Notes under the pieces: generated by a model
The model's database searches: none
Told to the model about the DNA's origin: nothing
Seen by the model: only the letters and a program-made list of their open reading frames with translations
Program-made: the position numbers and the translations under genes
Shown here: one piece after another, positions 22,954 to 32,181 of the stretch
How positions within the stretch are numbered: position 1 is the stretch's first letter
Layout of the letters: each line of letters opens with the position of its first letter
Source: Candidatus Aminicenantota bacterium
Lineage (GTDB): Bacteria > Acidobacteriota > Aminicenantia > Aminicenantales > UBA4085
NCBI GenBank assembly: GCA_017883285.1
Contig: JADGNV010000107.1
Location: 1 to 39,028 of the forward strand
Direction: 5' to 3'
DNA length: 39,028 nucleotides

Positions 22954-25125
22954 TCACGGCAGGCTGAAGTACCAGACGAACTTGAGCATGGCCACGGTTT
23001 TGGTCAATCGCCAATTTTGGTGCGGATCGAGGGTATCGCCGAACTGGTTGAGAACGAAGTAGAGCGCGGCGCCCGGCTTGGGAATCCAGGTGACGCGGAA
23101 GTTGAAGAGGATCTTGTTCTCGTCGTTGTTCCACTGGGCGAAGACGGCCCCGTAGAGCCTCGGGTTCAGCGAGAAGTTCATCCGGCCGACAACCTCGTCG
23201 ATGGCGAACCCGCCGTCCGGGAGGCGGATATCGGTCCGCTGATAGGCCAGGTTCAGCGCGTAATATTTGTTCGGTTTCCAGGTAAATTGGGCATCCCATT
23301 CCGTGCTCGAGCCATCATAGAATTTTCCCCAATTGATGCCGGTGCCGAAGACGAGCGGCCGTCCGTCGAAGGTTGAAAATTGGATTTCTCCCCGGTTCGT
23401 CCAATAGCGCCCGGTGGGGATGACATGACCTGGGCGAATCTCGAAATCCTCGGTCAGGTCCTCAGCATTGCGCTGGATGTTAATCTCCAGGGTCTCGCCG
23501 CTCTTGAAAAACACGGCCAGCGGACGGAATTCCATGTAGACGGACTGCATTTGGTGCGTCACGTCGTCAATGTAATAATTGATATCGATCGGCTTGAATT
23601 GGAGCTTTTGGACCCAAGGCAAGAAGTCCGGCCGGGGGTTGATGCGCCATTTCGCCGTATATATCTGGTAGCTCGGCCGGCTCAGGAACCCGACCTCAGG
23701 GTTGAAATCCTTGCCCGCTCGCTCCCACGAGGCGCTGATCTCCATCAGATCGTTGGGCAAGTTGACAAACAGGCGTTGGGCGCTGCCGACCGCCGCCGCC
23801 CGGTCTGACGTATAGGTGGCAGCGAACGCCCCGCCGATCTGGAAATTCTTGTTTCCGAATAGCTTGGATGTCGAGTAGAGCGCGTCCACGCCGCCCGTCC
23901 CATTGAACCGGCCCGATTGGGCGGCCCCGATCGCGAGCGCGCCGATCGATGATTGCTCGCCCAGGTCCTGCTTATAGCGGACGAGAGAAAAATTCGTCGC
24001 TTTGGCCGTATCCGTACTCTCAGTCTGAAGGACCATAATCCCGAGCGTCGTTCCGCCCATTTTGCCGAGAAAACGGGCGCCTCCGAGGACGGGGGTTTGC
24101 TCGCCCTGGTAAATGCCTATCCGGCGGCTATAAAACGGCCGGGCCTTCCCGAGAGGGAAGTCGAAGAAATTCTGGGCTTCGAGATAGAATTGCCGCTTTT
24201 CAGGCAGAGAGATGGAAAAGCGGGTCAAGTTGACGATCATCTGGTCGGATTCGACCTGGGCGAAATCCGGAAGGACCGTGAAATCGAGCTTGACGGTCGG
24301 GTTGATCAGATAGTTGAAATCCAGCCCGATGTTGCCGACGGTACTCGCCGGCATTTGGATCGTCTTTTCCACCCCGGCGAGGGCATAGGGGCGGAATTCG
24401 AATATCCTCATCCGGGTTAGGTCCTGCAATCCGGTCAGCGTCCCCGCCCGGTTGACCTGCACCAGCATGGAATCCCGCGACCAACCCTGCCAGAGGACTT
24501 GCTCGCGCTTGCGCCGGATGTTGCGCTCGAAATTAATTCCCCAGGTTTGTTCGTTCGCCGCGCTGAATTTCAACGTCGAGAAGGGGATCTTGATCTCCGC
24601 GAACCAGCCTTGATCCGTCCGCTTGGCAGCGACGTACCAGACCCCGTTCCAGTCGGCGTTCAGTTTCCGGCTATTGTCCGTGACGAGGGCGTCGTACTGC
24701 GCGCCGTTGGGGTTGATGATGAATAGATAAGCATTCCGCTTATCTCCGTATGTATCCAGGGCGATTTCGAAATTGTCTTCGTTCCCGTATTCAAAATCCC
24801 ACTTCATTTTCTGGGCGATGATCTTGTCCGGCTCGGAGTCGTAACACCAGACGCCGATGTACATCTCCGTCGCCGTATAAAGAACGGAGACTTCAGTCTT
24901 CTCTGTCACGGGCATGTTTTCGTTGAGCTCGCGCTGGGTGAAGTTCGAGATCCGGGGGGCCTTGGCCCAGTCGGCCTCGTCGAGGACTCCGTCGAGCTTG
25001 ATCGCCGCGCCGGTCTTCACGGCTTTCAGTGTGTCCGGCAGGCTGTGTTGGGCAAAGGAAAACACGGCCAGCGCCGTGAGCAGGGCGGCGGCGAAAACCG
25101 CTTGAAATGCGGGGCGCAACTTCAC
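22954..25125 (-). CDS. Outer-membrane protein with CBM9-like domain and DUF5916 barrel
   Basis: A probable 723-residue secreted protein. From a GTG at 25125 it begins VKLRPAFQAVFAAALLTALA, a clear signal peptide ending SFAQ; a longer open frame reaches 25266 but would put 47 arginine-rich residues before the signal. Residues about 35-230 form a carbohydrate-binding family 9-like domain (IKLDGVLDEADWAKAPRI, then TEMYIGVWCYDSEPDKI). The rest, from about 250, is a DUF5916-type beta-barrel with strands such as YLINPTVKLDFTVLPDFAQV and ends WRLTKTVAMLKFVWYFSLP. This family often accompanies TonB receptors and peptidases in Acidobacteriota and Bacteroidetes. No ribosome site is obvious at either start. 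Function is unknown. Confidence 0.85.
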   Translation of the reverse strand: MKLRPAFQAVFAAALLTALAVFSFAQHSLPDTLKAVKTGAAIKLDGVLDEADWAKAPRISNFTQRELNENMPVTEKTEVSVLYTATEMYIGVWCYDSEPDKIIAQKMKWDFEYGNEDNFEIALDTYGDKRNAYLFIINPNGAQYDALVTDNSRKLNADWNGVWYVAAKRTDQGWFAEIKIPFSTLKFSAANEQTWGINFERNIRRKREQVLWQGWSRDSMLVQVNRAGTLTGLQDLTRMRIFEFRPYALAGVEKTIQMPASTVGNIGLDFNYLINPTVKLDFTVLPDFAQVESDQMIVNLTRFSISLPEKRQFYLEAQNFFDFPLGKARPFYSRRIGIYQGEQTPVLGGARFLGKMGGTTLGIMVLQTESTDTAKATNFSLVRYKQDLGEQSSIGALAIGAAQSGRFNGTGGVDALYSTSKLFGNKNFQIGGAFAATYTSDRAAAVGSAQRLFVNLPNDLMEISASWERAGKDFNPEVGFLSRPSYQIYTAKWRINPRPDFLPWVQKLQFKPIDINYYIDDVTHQMQSVYMEFRPLAVFFKSGETLEINIQRNAEDLTEDFEIRPGHVIPTGRYWTNRGEIQFSTFDGRPLVFGTGINWGKFYDGSSTEWDAQFTWKPNKYYALNLAYQRTDIRLPDGGFAIDEVVGRMNFSLNPRLYGAVFAQWNNDENKILFNFRVTWIPKPGAALYFVLNQFGDTLDPHQNWRLTKTVAMLKFVWYFSLP

Positions 25126-25322
25126 GGCAGGGTCCGGAAAATGCGCCGAGCGAAAGCGGCGGGGGCGGCGGTCCTCATCGGACCTGGGGCGGACAGCGGG
25201 CGGGACATCGTCATCATCTCTTCTTCTTCCGACGGGGACTATAGCACCCGGCCCCGCGGTTTTCACCTGAACATTTCCTTAACGGGATGTTGAAGAGGGG
25301 CCAAGGGGCATTACGAGAAACC

Positions 25323-25431
25323 AGGGGGGTTGCTTCGTCGTCCCGCAAGAGCGGGACTTCTCGCAACGACATGGATGCCGATTGTCGTTGCGAGGAGCCT
25401 TGCTCTTACGAGGTGCCGAAGCAATCCCCAC
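25323..25431. repeat. Inverted pair of dispersed repeats (copies 2 and 3)
   Basis: Copy 2 (25323-25372) runs GGGGGTTGCTTCGTCG, a TCCCGC-AAGA-GCGGGA hairpin (25340-25355), then CTTCTCGCAACGACATG. Copy 3 (25382-25431) is the same unit on the other strand, with a different centre (ACCTCGTAAGAGCAAGG in that orientation). Conserved ends with changing centres match copy 1 at 11001-11059. The pair fills most of the 362-base gap between the DUF5916 gene and the phosphoesterase; the remaining bases (25126-25322 and 25432-25487) show nothing I recognise. Confidence 0.7.
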
Positions 25432-25487
25432 GCCCCCGCGTTCTCTCAGGCCGGGATCTGAGCCGGGCCGGCGGGGAAGGCCGCCGG

Positions 25488-26465
25488 TCAATCCCAGGAG
25501 GCGCCGAACGAGTAGATGTCCACCCAGCTCGCCAGGTCCTGCCGCAGCATGCGAAACGTCACCTTCCAGCCTTCCTCGTTCATTTGGAGGCGGAGATAAT
25601 GAAACCAACGGCGTTCGGTCCGCAGGGGGAAGTGGTCCTCGTATCGCGCGTCCGAGCCGATATGGAGCGGGTGGAGCAGGCCGCCGCCGCCGCCCAACAC
25701 GAGAAAGTGCTTCCCTTCCCGGATGAAGTGCTCGGCGGCATGGCTGTGTCCGCTGAGGAAAAGCTTCGCCTTCCGTGATTTGAGGAAAGGCGGAACGAAT
25801 TCCCGGTCGCCTTCGAAGGAACGGTTTACGATTTTACTGTTCGTATAGGGGGGGTGATGAGCGCAGACGACGATGCCCTTCACCTCCGGATCGTTTTCCA
25901 AGGTCGCCAACTGCTCCTCGTAAAACTTTTGCTGCTCGGCACGCGCCTTTTTGGTGAGTTCCCAGAAATTGGAATTGAGGACGATGAAGGCCAACGGAAC
26001 AATGCGGACGGAAAACCAGGACAGGGGAAATTCCGGGAAACGTTTCTTGAATCGGGCCGCTCCCTTCGCGGATGATGAAATGTATTCGTGGTTACCCATG
26101 ACCCCGTAAACGGGGACGCCCCGGGCCCTCAGCCGGGAGAGAAAATCGTCGATCGGCTTCCAATCCTTCTCCTCGGAGCCCCGGGCGACGGCGTCTCCGA
26201 GATGAAAGACAGCCGCCGGATTGGGCTCGCTCAGGACGAGCTCCATGATCTTTTGGCGGGCTTCCTCGTTGCGGTTCCAGGGAAGAATCAGCATTTCCCA
26301 GAACATCGGGGCTTGGGTATCGCTAAGGACGAGGATGGTTTTTCCCGCATCGGATGGAGTCAAAGGCGGGCTCGGCGCGGACGCCGAAGAGAAGATCCCG
26401 ATAATGCCGGCGAGGGCGCAGGCGGCGAGGACTCGGCCGAGGACGCTTTTTACGGTGGGTTCCAT
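25488..26465 (-). CDS. Secreted or membrane-anchored metallophosphoesterase
   Basis: A 325-residue calcineurin-like phosphoesterase carrying an N-terminal signal or anchor (residues about 7-30, LGRVLAACALAGIIGIFSSA). Metal motifs: ILVLSDTQAP (about 44-53), FHLGDAVARG (about 88-97), VMGNHEYIS (about 121-129), VVCAHHPPYTN (about 199-209) and LFLSGHSHAAEHF (about 232-244). The pattern is that of purple acid phosphatase-like and 3',5'-cyclic nucleotide phosphodiesterase-like exported enzymes. It is periplasmic or outward-facing by prediction. It stands alone, with the dispersed repeats downstream and the YncE-like gene 152 bases upstream on the same strand. Confidence 0.87.
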   Translation of the reverse strand: MEPTVKSVLGRVLAACALAGIIGIFSSASAPSPPLTPSDAGKTILVLSDTQAPMFWEMLILPWNRNEEARQKIMELVLSEPNPAAVFHLGDAVARGSEEKDWKPIDDFLSRLRARGVPVYGVMGNHEYISSSAKGAARFKKRFPEFPLSWFSVRIVPLAFIVLNSNFWELTKKARAEQQKFYEEQLATLENDPEVKGIVVCAHHPPYTNSKIVNRSFEGDREFVPPFLKSRKAKLFLSGHSHAAEHFIREGKHFLVLGGGGGLLHPLHIGSDARYEDHFPLRTERRWFHYLRLQMNEEGWKVTFRMLRQDLASWVDIYSFGASWD

Positions 26466-26617
26466 GTCAGGGCCTCCGCACGGCGGGCGTTTCGCAACGC
26501 GGCCCGCCGGGCTTGAGCAGGGCGCAGGTCAAGTCCTCCCAGCTTCTTTAAGGCCCTTCGAAGGCAAAATCGCCCCCGACAACCGGCCGTCGATGGCCTT
26601 CCGTTCTTTTCCGCGGC

Positions 26618-27655
26618 CTACTTGCCTACAACGAGAATCGAAAACGAATCCGGCACCATCTGACCTCGGCCGCTACGTCCGCCCGCCGGCGGCGGCGAGG
26701 GTGGCGGAGTGTATTCAGCGGCGATGAGAAGAATCTGATTCGTCTTGGTGTCCAGCGTCAGGGTTTTCGCACTCCGTTGGGTTTGCACGGTCTGGGCAAC
26801 AACAAAGCTGGTCGGGCTGTTTTCCTTGACGACCGTCAGCGTGCCATCCCCCTGCGAGCTGAACGCTTCCATCGTCGCCGGATTGAAGACGGCGCCGTCA
26901 ACGCCGGTCCCGATCGGCAGGGTGGCGATGATCTTGCCGTCGCCGGCATTGAGAACCACCATCGTGGCGGGGGCATGGCAGGCGGCGAAGAGAAGGTGAT
27001 TCTTCACGTCGAACGCCAGCCCGGCCGGCCCTCCACCTTTGCCGCCGAGGTCGTAGTGGGCGGTTACCGTGAGCGTCTTCGCGTCGACGACCGCAACGTT
27101 GTCCTTGTCTTCGATATCGACGTACAAATGGCCCTGGCCGTCCGTGACGGCCTGTTCCGGCGCGCCGCCCAGGTCGATCGTCCCGACCACGGAGCCGTCT
27201 TTCGCGTCAATCACCGTCGCGTTGGGCGCGCTGTGACTGAACACATAGACTCGCTCGTTGAAGGGATCGAATAAAATGCCGTCCGGGTTGCCCTGCACGT
27301 CGATGGTCTTGATCGTCGCCAAGGTCTTCGTATCCCACATCACGACGGGCTTGCTGCTGCAGAAGCCGTGGTTGGACACGGGGTCGACGGCAACCCCACG
27401 CGCGCCGGCCGTGGGAATTTCGCCGACGGGCTCGAGCGTGTCGAGGTTGAAGACGGTAACCCGGGGGGTGGTTCCGGTCCGCGGAATGTACAACCGGCGT
27501 CCGGCGATGTCCGCATAAACATAATCAAAACCGCCCGCGCCGCCGACCTTGGCCGTCTTGATCACCTTGTAAGGCTGCGGGGTCGCCGCCTGCTCCGCCC
27601 ATCCGATCGTGATGAGCATCGCGATCAGGGCTACGCACACAAAGATTCGTCGCAT
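26618..27655 (-). CDS. YncE-like beta-propeller protein, exported
   Basis: A 345-residue secreted beta-propeller. Signal peptide MRRIFVCVALIAMLITIGWA. YVTN/NHL-like blades follow with recurring patterns (VTVFNLDTLEPVGEIPT, NATVIDAKDGSVVGTIDLGG, NVAVVDAKTLTVTAHYDLGG, MVVLNAGDGKIIATLPIGTG). The C-terminus contains a short Pro-rich insert PPPSPPPAGG before VPDSFSILVVGK. The ATG at 27655 has a good AAGGAG site; an upstream in-frame ATG (27679) does not. YncE-type proteins bind DNA or scaffold surface interactions in known cases, but no specific role can be assigned. Just upstream lies a phosphoesterase remnant; YncE and alkaline phosphatase-like domains are known as fusions elsewhere. Confidence 0.85.
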   Translation of the reverse strand: MRRIFVCVALIAMLITIGWAEQAATPQPYKVIKTAKVGGAGGFDYVYADIAGRRLYIPRTGTTPRVTVFNLDTLEPVGEIPTAGARGVAVDPVSNHGFCSSKPVVMWDTKTLATIKTIDVQGNPDGILFDPFNERVYVFSHSAPNATVIDAKDGSVVGTIDLGGAPEQAVTDGQGHLYVDIEDKDNVAVVDAKTLTVTAHYDLGGKGGGPAGLAFDVKNHLLFAACHAPATMVVLNAGDGKIIATLPIGTGVDGAVFNPATMEAFSSQGDGTLTVVKENSPTSFVVAQTVQTQRSAKTLTLDTKTNQILLIAAEYTPPPSPPPAGGRSGRGQMVPDSFSILVVGK

Positions 27656-27715
27656 GTCGTTTCTCCTTAATAAAAACATATTCGAAAGATAATATTTACC
27701 TTTTTGCGTTGCCTG

Positions 27716-27886
27716 TCAAATCGCCGCATGAGCACGAGAGCTGACCACCGATCCCGCTTGGTCAGCGGGCAGATTGTTGACCAGACCGCCCGATTGGGCC
27801 ACGACCGTGTACAGGTGATTGGGCTCGCTGGGGCCCATCAAAGAGGAGAAGAAATTGTCGCAGAGCGTGACCGGGCCAAACCTATG
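27716..27886 (-). pseudogene. Internal fragment of a phosphoesterase (phospholipase C-like)
   Basis: On the minus strand a 56-codon stretch reads HRFGPVTLCDNFFSSLMGPS, then EPNHLYTVVAQSGGLVNN, then a stop at 27716. The CDNFFSS-x3-PSEPNHLYTVVAQSGG pattern is the conserved core of the PF04185 phosphoesterase family (phospholipase C, acid phosphatase AcpA type). No start codon or catalytic N-terminus is present, and the homologous region breaks off before the RND gene stop at 27912. It is a decayed leftover, too short to function. Confidence 0.7.
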
Positions 27887-27911
27887 CGGGTGGAGTCGCT
27901 TCGTCGTTCTC

Positions 27912-30900
27912 TCAGGCGGGGAGCTGCGCTTTCTCCGTTTTTCTCGACCGCCCAGACAACCTGTCGAGATAGGTGAAGATCACCGGCGTCACGAACAGGG
28001 TTACCAGCTGGGAGAACAACAATCCGCCGACGACGGCCAGCCCCAGCGGCCGTCGCGCCTCGGCGCCGGCGCCGAAGCCCAGGGCGATGGGGAGCGTCCC
28101 GAACAGCGTGGCCATCGTGGTCATCATGATCGGCCGAAAACGGATGACGCACGCTTCAAAGATCGAGTCGAAGGCGTTCTTCCCCTCGGCTCGCTGAACG
28201 GAGAGGGCGAAGTCGATCATCATGATCCCGTTCTTCATGACCAGCCCGACCAGCATGATGATCCCCACGTAGCCGTAGATGCTGAGCTCGGTCCGAAAGA
28301 TCATCAGAGTGGCCAGGGCGCCGAAGCCGGCGAACGGTAAGGCCGAGAGGATCGTCAAAGGATGGATGAAGCTCTCGTAAAGGATCCCTAGGATGATATA
28401 GATGACGAGGATGGTCATCGCCAGGAGGAGCCCCAGGCCCTGGAGCGAGGACTGGAAGGCCTGGGCGGTGCCCTGGAAGTTCGTGCTGATCGTGGACGGG
28501 AGGTTCTCCCGGGCGAGCGTGGTGATTTCGTTGACGGCATCGCCGAGGGACACCCCGGGCTTGAGGTTGAAGGAAATCGTGACCGAGGGCAGCTGTCCCG
28601 AATGGTTGACGGACAAAGGTCCGATCGTCCGGGTCAATTTCGCCACGCTGTCCAACGGAACGAGCGTTCCCTTGGACGAGCTCACGTAGAGCTTGGAGAG
28701 CTGGGCCGGGTCGCGCTGAAAGCGGGGGTCGAGCTCGACGATGACCCAGTACTGGTTGTTGGCCGTGTAAATGGTCGAGACCTGCCGCTGGCCGTAGCTG
28801 TAGTACAGAGCGTCCTCCACTTGAAGAGGCGAAACACCTTTGGCGAGGGCCTTGTCCCGGTCGATCTCGACCGCGACTTGCGGGTTCTTGAGCTGCATGT
28901 CGCTCGTGACGTCCTGCAATCCGGCGAGGGCCCGAATTTTCGCCTCGAAGAGGGAGGCGTAACGATAGAGCTCATCGGTGTCGGGGCTTTGGAGGGTGTA
29001 TTGGTAGAGGCTCTTGGCCACCCGGCCGCCGATCTGCACCGGCGGCGGGTTCTGGAGGAAGACGTTGATGCCGGTGACGCCGTTCACCTTCGGCCTCAGC
29101 CGTTCGATCATCTGGTCCACGCTGGACGTCCGGTCGGCGCGCGGCTTCGCCAGGACGAACATCCGGCCGGAATTGGAGGCGCTGATCCCCCCGATGCTCG
29201 AAACAAAAGCCGCGATGTCCGGGTCTTGGTTGACCCGGTCCGCCACGGCCTGCTGGTGCTTGACCATCGCCTCGAACGAGATGCCCTGCGCCGCCTCGGT
29301 TATGATGTTGAACTGGCCCGTGTCCTCGCTCGGGATGAAGCCTTTGGGGATCCGGGAAAACATGACGACCGTAGCCGCCAGGATGACGACCGAGAAAACC
29401 ATCACCGGACGCCGATGCCGTAAGGCCCAGCTCAGGCTCGTCTTGTAGAGGCCGAGCGTTCCGCCGATGATGTTTTCGATGATGGTATAAATCCGGCCGT
29501 GCCGGACGCGCTCGGTCGGCTTAAGGATGCGGCTGCTGAGAAGCGGCGTCAGGGACAAGGAGACAAGGCCCGAGATGAGGACGGCGGCCGCGATGGTCAC
29601 GGCGAATTCGTGGAAGAGGCGCCCTAGGATCCCGCCCATGAACAGAATGGGCAGAAACACCGCGGCGAGGCTGAGGGTCATGGACAGGATCGTGAATCCG
29701 ATCTCCCGGGATCCGTTCAGCGTGGCCTCCCGGACACCCTCGCCAAGCTCCCGGTGGCGAAAGATGTTTTCGAGCATGACGATGGCGTCATCCACCAGGA
29801 AGCCGATGGACAGGGTGAGGGCCATGAGCGAGAGGTTGTTCAGGCTGTAGCCGAACAGGGACATGACCGCGAATGTCCCCATGATCGAAAACGGCAGGGC
29901 CAGACTGGGGATGATCGTGGCCGATAGGTTCCGGAGGAAGAAAAAGATCACGAGGATGACCAGGACGACGGCCACGAGAAGGGTGAATTCCACATCGTTC
30001 ACGGATTCGCGGATGGATTGGGACCGGTCGTAGAGGATCTGAAGATCGACCGAGGCGGGAAGCTGCTTGCGGAAAATGGGGAGCAGCGTCTTCACGGCCG
30101 AGGCCACTTGGACGGTGTTGGTCCCCGGCTGGCGCTGGATCGCGAGCATGAGGGCCCGCTGGCCGCCCGCCTTTGAGTAGTACCAGGCGGCGATCTTGTC
30201 GTTCTGGACGCTGTCGATCACCCGGCCTACGTCCTTCAGTCTTACGGGCGAGCCGTTGCGGTAGGCCACGATGAGCTCGCGGAAGGCGGCGGCGTCGTAA
30301 AGCTGGCCGTTCGCCTGCAGGGTGAACGCCTGGGCGGGGCCGAACATGACTCCGGTCGGAAGGTTGACGTTCCCCGTGGCGATAGCCTGGCCCACCTGGT
30401 CGAGCCCGACCTTTCGCGAAGCCAGGGCGTCCGGATCGAGCTGGACGCGCACGGCGTAGATCTGGGAGCCGTAGACCATGACCTGGGCCACGCCGGCGAC
30501 CATGGAGATGCGCTGGGCCATCATCGTTTCGGCGTAGTCGTCGAGCGTGGATAGGGGTAGCGTCGGCGAGGTCAGGACCATGAAGAGGATCGGGCTCAGG
30601 GCGGGATTGACCTTTTGATAGGACGGCGGGGCGGGCATTTGCACGGGCAGCTGACGCTGCGCCCGGGAGATGGCCGATTGAACGTCCTGCGCGGCCGAGT
30701 CGAGATTGCGCCGCAGGGAGAACTGGAGGGTGATGAGGGAGCTCCCCAGAATGTTCGTGGAGACCATGGAATCCAGGCCGTCGATCGTCGAGAATTGGCG
30801 TTCGAGAGACGTCGCCACCGACGAGGCCATGGTTTCGGGGCTGGCGCCGGGCAGCCCGGCCGAGACCTGGATCGTGGGAAAATCTACGTTGGGCAGGTCG

Positions 30901-31004
30901 TTGACCGGCAGGAGGCGGAAGGCCATGACGCCGAAAATGAGGATGGCCAGCATGACGAGGGTCGTCATCACCGGCCGTTCGATGAAGGGGCGCGACATGT
31001 TCAT
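27912..31004 (-). CDS. RND-family efflux permease (HAE1/MdtB-MdtC-like)
   Basis: A 1030-residue inner-membrane proton antiporter that drives tripartite efflux. It begins MNMSRPFIERPVMTTLVMLA and continues DLPNVDFPTIQVSAGLPGAS, PETMASSVATSLERQFSTI and PILFMVLTSP, a pattern closest to MdtB/MdtC and MuxB/MuxC. The proton-relay acidic pair is in SIGFLVDDAIVMLENI (helix 4). Twelve membrane helices and two large periplasmic loops are apparent, and the length is normal. GAGGAGG lies seven bases before the ATG, and the gene starts 13 bases after the adaptor stop. Substrate (drugs, bile-type detergents or native metabolites) cannot be read. It is the last gene of an outer-membrane factor, adaptor, permease operon. 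Confidence 0.95.
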   Translation of the reverse strand: MNMSRPFIERPVMTTLVMLAILIFGVMAFRLLPVNDLPNVDFPTIQVSAGLPGASPETMASSVATSLERQFSTIDGLDSMVSTNILGSSLITLQFSLRRNLDSAAQDVQSAISRAQRQLPVQMPAPPSYQKVNPALSPILFMVLTSPTLPLSTLDDYAETMMAQRISMVAGVAQVMVYGSQIYAVRVQLDPDALASRKVGLDQVGQAIATGNVNLPTGVMFGPAQAFTLQANGQLYDAAAFRELIVAYRNGSPVRLKDVGRVIDSVQNDKIAAWYYSKAGGQRALMLAIQRQPGTNTVQVASAVKTLLPIFRKQLPASVDLQILYDRSQSIRESVNDVEFTLLVAVVLVILVIFFFLRNLSATIIPSLALPFSIMGTFAVMSLFGYSLNNLSLMALTLSIGFLVDDAIVMLENIFRHRELGEGVREATLNGSREIGFTILSMTLSLAAVFLPILFMGGILGRLFHEFAVTIAAAVLISGLVSLSLTPLLSSRILKPTERVRHGRIYTIIENIIGGTLGLYKTSLSWALRHRRPVMVFSVVILAATVVMFSRIPKGFIPSEDTGQFNIITEAAQGISFEAMVKHQQAVADRVNQDPDIAAFVSSIGGISASNSGRMFVLAKPRADRTSSVDQMIERLRPKVNGVTGINVFLQNPPPVQIGGRVAKSLYQYTLQSPDTDELYRYASLFEAKIRALAGLQDVTSDMQLKNPQVAVEIDRDKALAKGVSPLQVEDALYYSYGQRQVSTIYTANNQYWVIVELDPRFQRDPAQLSKLYVSSSKGTLVPLDSVAKLTRTIGPLSVNHSGQLPSVTISFNLKPGVSLGDAVNEITTLARENLPSTISTNFQGTAQAFQSSLQGLGLLLAMTILVIYIILGILYESFIHPLTILSALPFAGFGALATLMIFRTELSIYGYVGIIMLVGLVMKNGIMMIDFALSVQRAEGKNAFDSIFEACVIRFRPIMMTTMATLFGTLPIALGFGAGAEARRPLGLAVVGGLLFSQLVTLFVTPVIFTYLDRLSGRSRKTEKAQLPA

Positions 31005-31017
31005 GGCGGTCGCCTCC

Positions 31018-32181
31018 TCACACGGGCTTCTTGATTTCGACCCGGGCCCCCGGGACGAGGCGGAGCTGGCCGTCCGTGACGACCGTCTCGCCGGGTTTCA
31101 GCCCCGAAGCGACGACCGCTTCGTCGCCGACGGTCCGGGCCAAGGTCACCGGCCGCAATTCGATCGTCATGTCGCTTTTCACGATCATCACGAACGTGCC
31201 GGCCTGGCCGGTCTGGACGGCCGGAGAAGGGACGACGACCGCGTTCTTCTCGACGGTCAGGGTCAAGGCCACGTTGAGGAACTGGCCCGGCCAGAGCGCT
31301 TTGTCCGCGTTGGGAAACACGGCTTTGAGCAGGACCGTCCCCGTCGTCGTGTCGATGCCGTTGTCGATGAAGCTCAGGACGCCGGGGATGGCGACGTCCT
31401 GGTCTTTGGGAAGGGCCTCCGTTTTCAGGTCGCCCTGGGCCATGTGCTTTTTGATCAGGGGCAGGTTCTGCTCCGGGACGGAAAAGGCGACGTAGATCGG
31501 GCTCGTCTGATGGATGACCACGAGCGACGACGTGTCGCTCGGCTTGATCAGGTTGCCGGGGTACGCGAGGAGGCTCCCCGTCCGCCCGTCGAGGGGGGAG
31601 GAAATGGCGCAGTAGTCGAGCTGGAGCTTCGCGTTTTCGACGGACGCCTCGTCCGCCTTGACCGAGGCCCGGAGGACCTCCGCATTGGACTGGAGCTGGT
31701 CGTATCGCTCCCTGGTGACGTAATCCTTCCCGGCGAGGTCGGCATAGCGGCGGACCTCGCCTTCGGCGTTATTCAATTGGGCGCGGTCCCGGATCAGGTT
31801 GGATTCCACCTGCTTCAGGGCGATCTCGCACGGGCGGGGATCGATCTTGAACAGCAGATCGCCTTTCCGCACATCCTGGCCTTCCTTGAAATAAACGCCG
31901 ACGAGCGGCCCGCCGACCTGGGCCTTGACCTGGACGGTGGAGTAAGGCTGGACGTTCCCGATGGCCCGGATCTGGAGCGGCATGTCTTTTTCGACCGCCG
32001 GGGCGGCGCTGACGGACACGGCCGGGGCCTGGCGAAGACCCGCCTTGTCACCCTTTCCCGACGAACAGCCGGTCGACCAAAACGCGGCGAGCGTCAGCAG
32101 GAAGGCGGCGGCGAAGAGGGAGCGGCCTCCGCCTGCACATCGGAATTTCGGACGAACTCGGGATGAATCGAACATGGTCAT
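31018..32181 (-). CDS. RND efflux periplasmic adaptor (membrane fusion protein), lipoprotein
   Basis: A 387-residue adaptor that bridges the permease to the outer-membrane channel. Lipid anchor: FRCAGGGRSLFAAAFLLTLA, then the lipobox WSTGC. Lipoyl-like halves are DMPLQIRAIGNVQPYSTVQV with VGGPLVGVYFKEGQDVRKGD, the hairpin is KQVESNLIRDRAQLNNAEGE onward, and the C-terminal barrel includes [20 protein letters not shown] and LKPGETVVTDGQLRLVPG. The ATG at 32181 overlaps the upstream stop as ATGA; a second in-frame ATG at 32175 has a better spacing from AAGGAG and may be the real start. It is co-transcribed with both neighbours. Confidence 0.92.
   Translation of the reverse strand: MTMFDSSRVRPKFRCAGGGRSLFAAAFLLTLAAFWSTGCSSGKGDKAGLRQAPAVSVSAAPAVEKDMPLQIRAIGNVQPYSTVQVKAQVGGPLVGVYFKEGQDVRKGDLLFKIDPRPCEIALKQVESNLIRDRAQLNNAEGEVRRYADLAGKDYVTRERYDQLQSNAEVLRASVKADEASVENAKLQLDYCAISSPLDGRTGSLLAYPGNLIKPSDTSSLVVIHQTSPIYVAFSVPEQNLPLIKKHMAQGDLKTEALPKDQDVAIPGVLSFIDNGIDTTTGTVLLKAVFPNADKALWPGQFLNVALTLTVEKNAVVVPSPAVQTGQAGTFVMIVKSDMTIELRPVTLARTVGDEAVVASGLKPGETVVTDGQLRLVPGARVEIKKPV

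Noticed and set aside
25126..25266. A longer N-terminus for the DUF5916 protein
   Set aside because: It would place 47 Arg/Asp-rich residues ahead of a normal signal peptide, though no ribosome site clearly supports either start.
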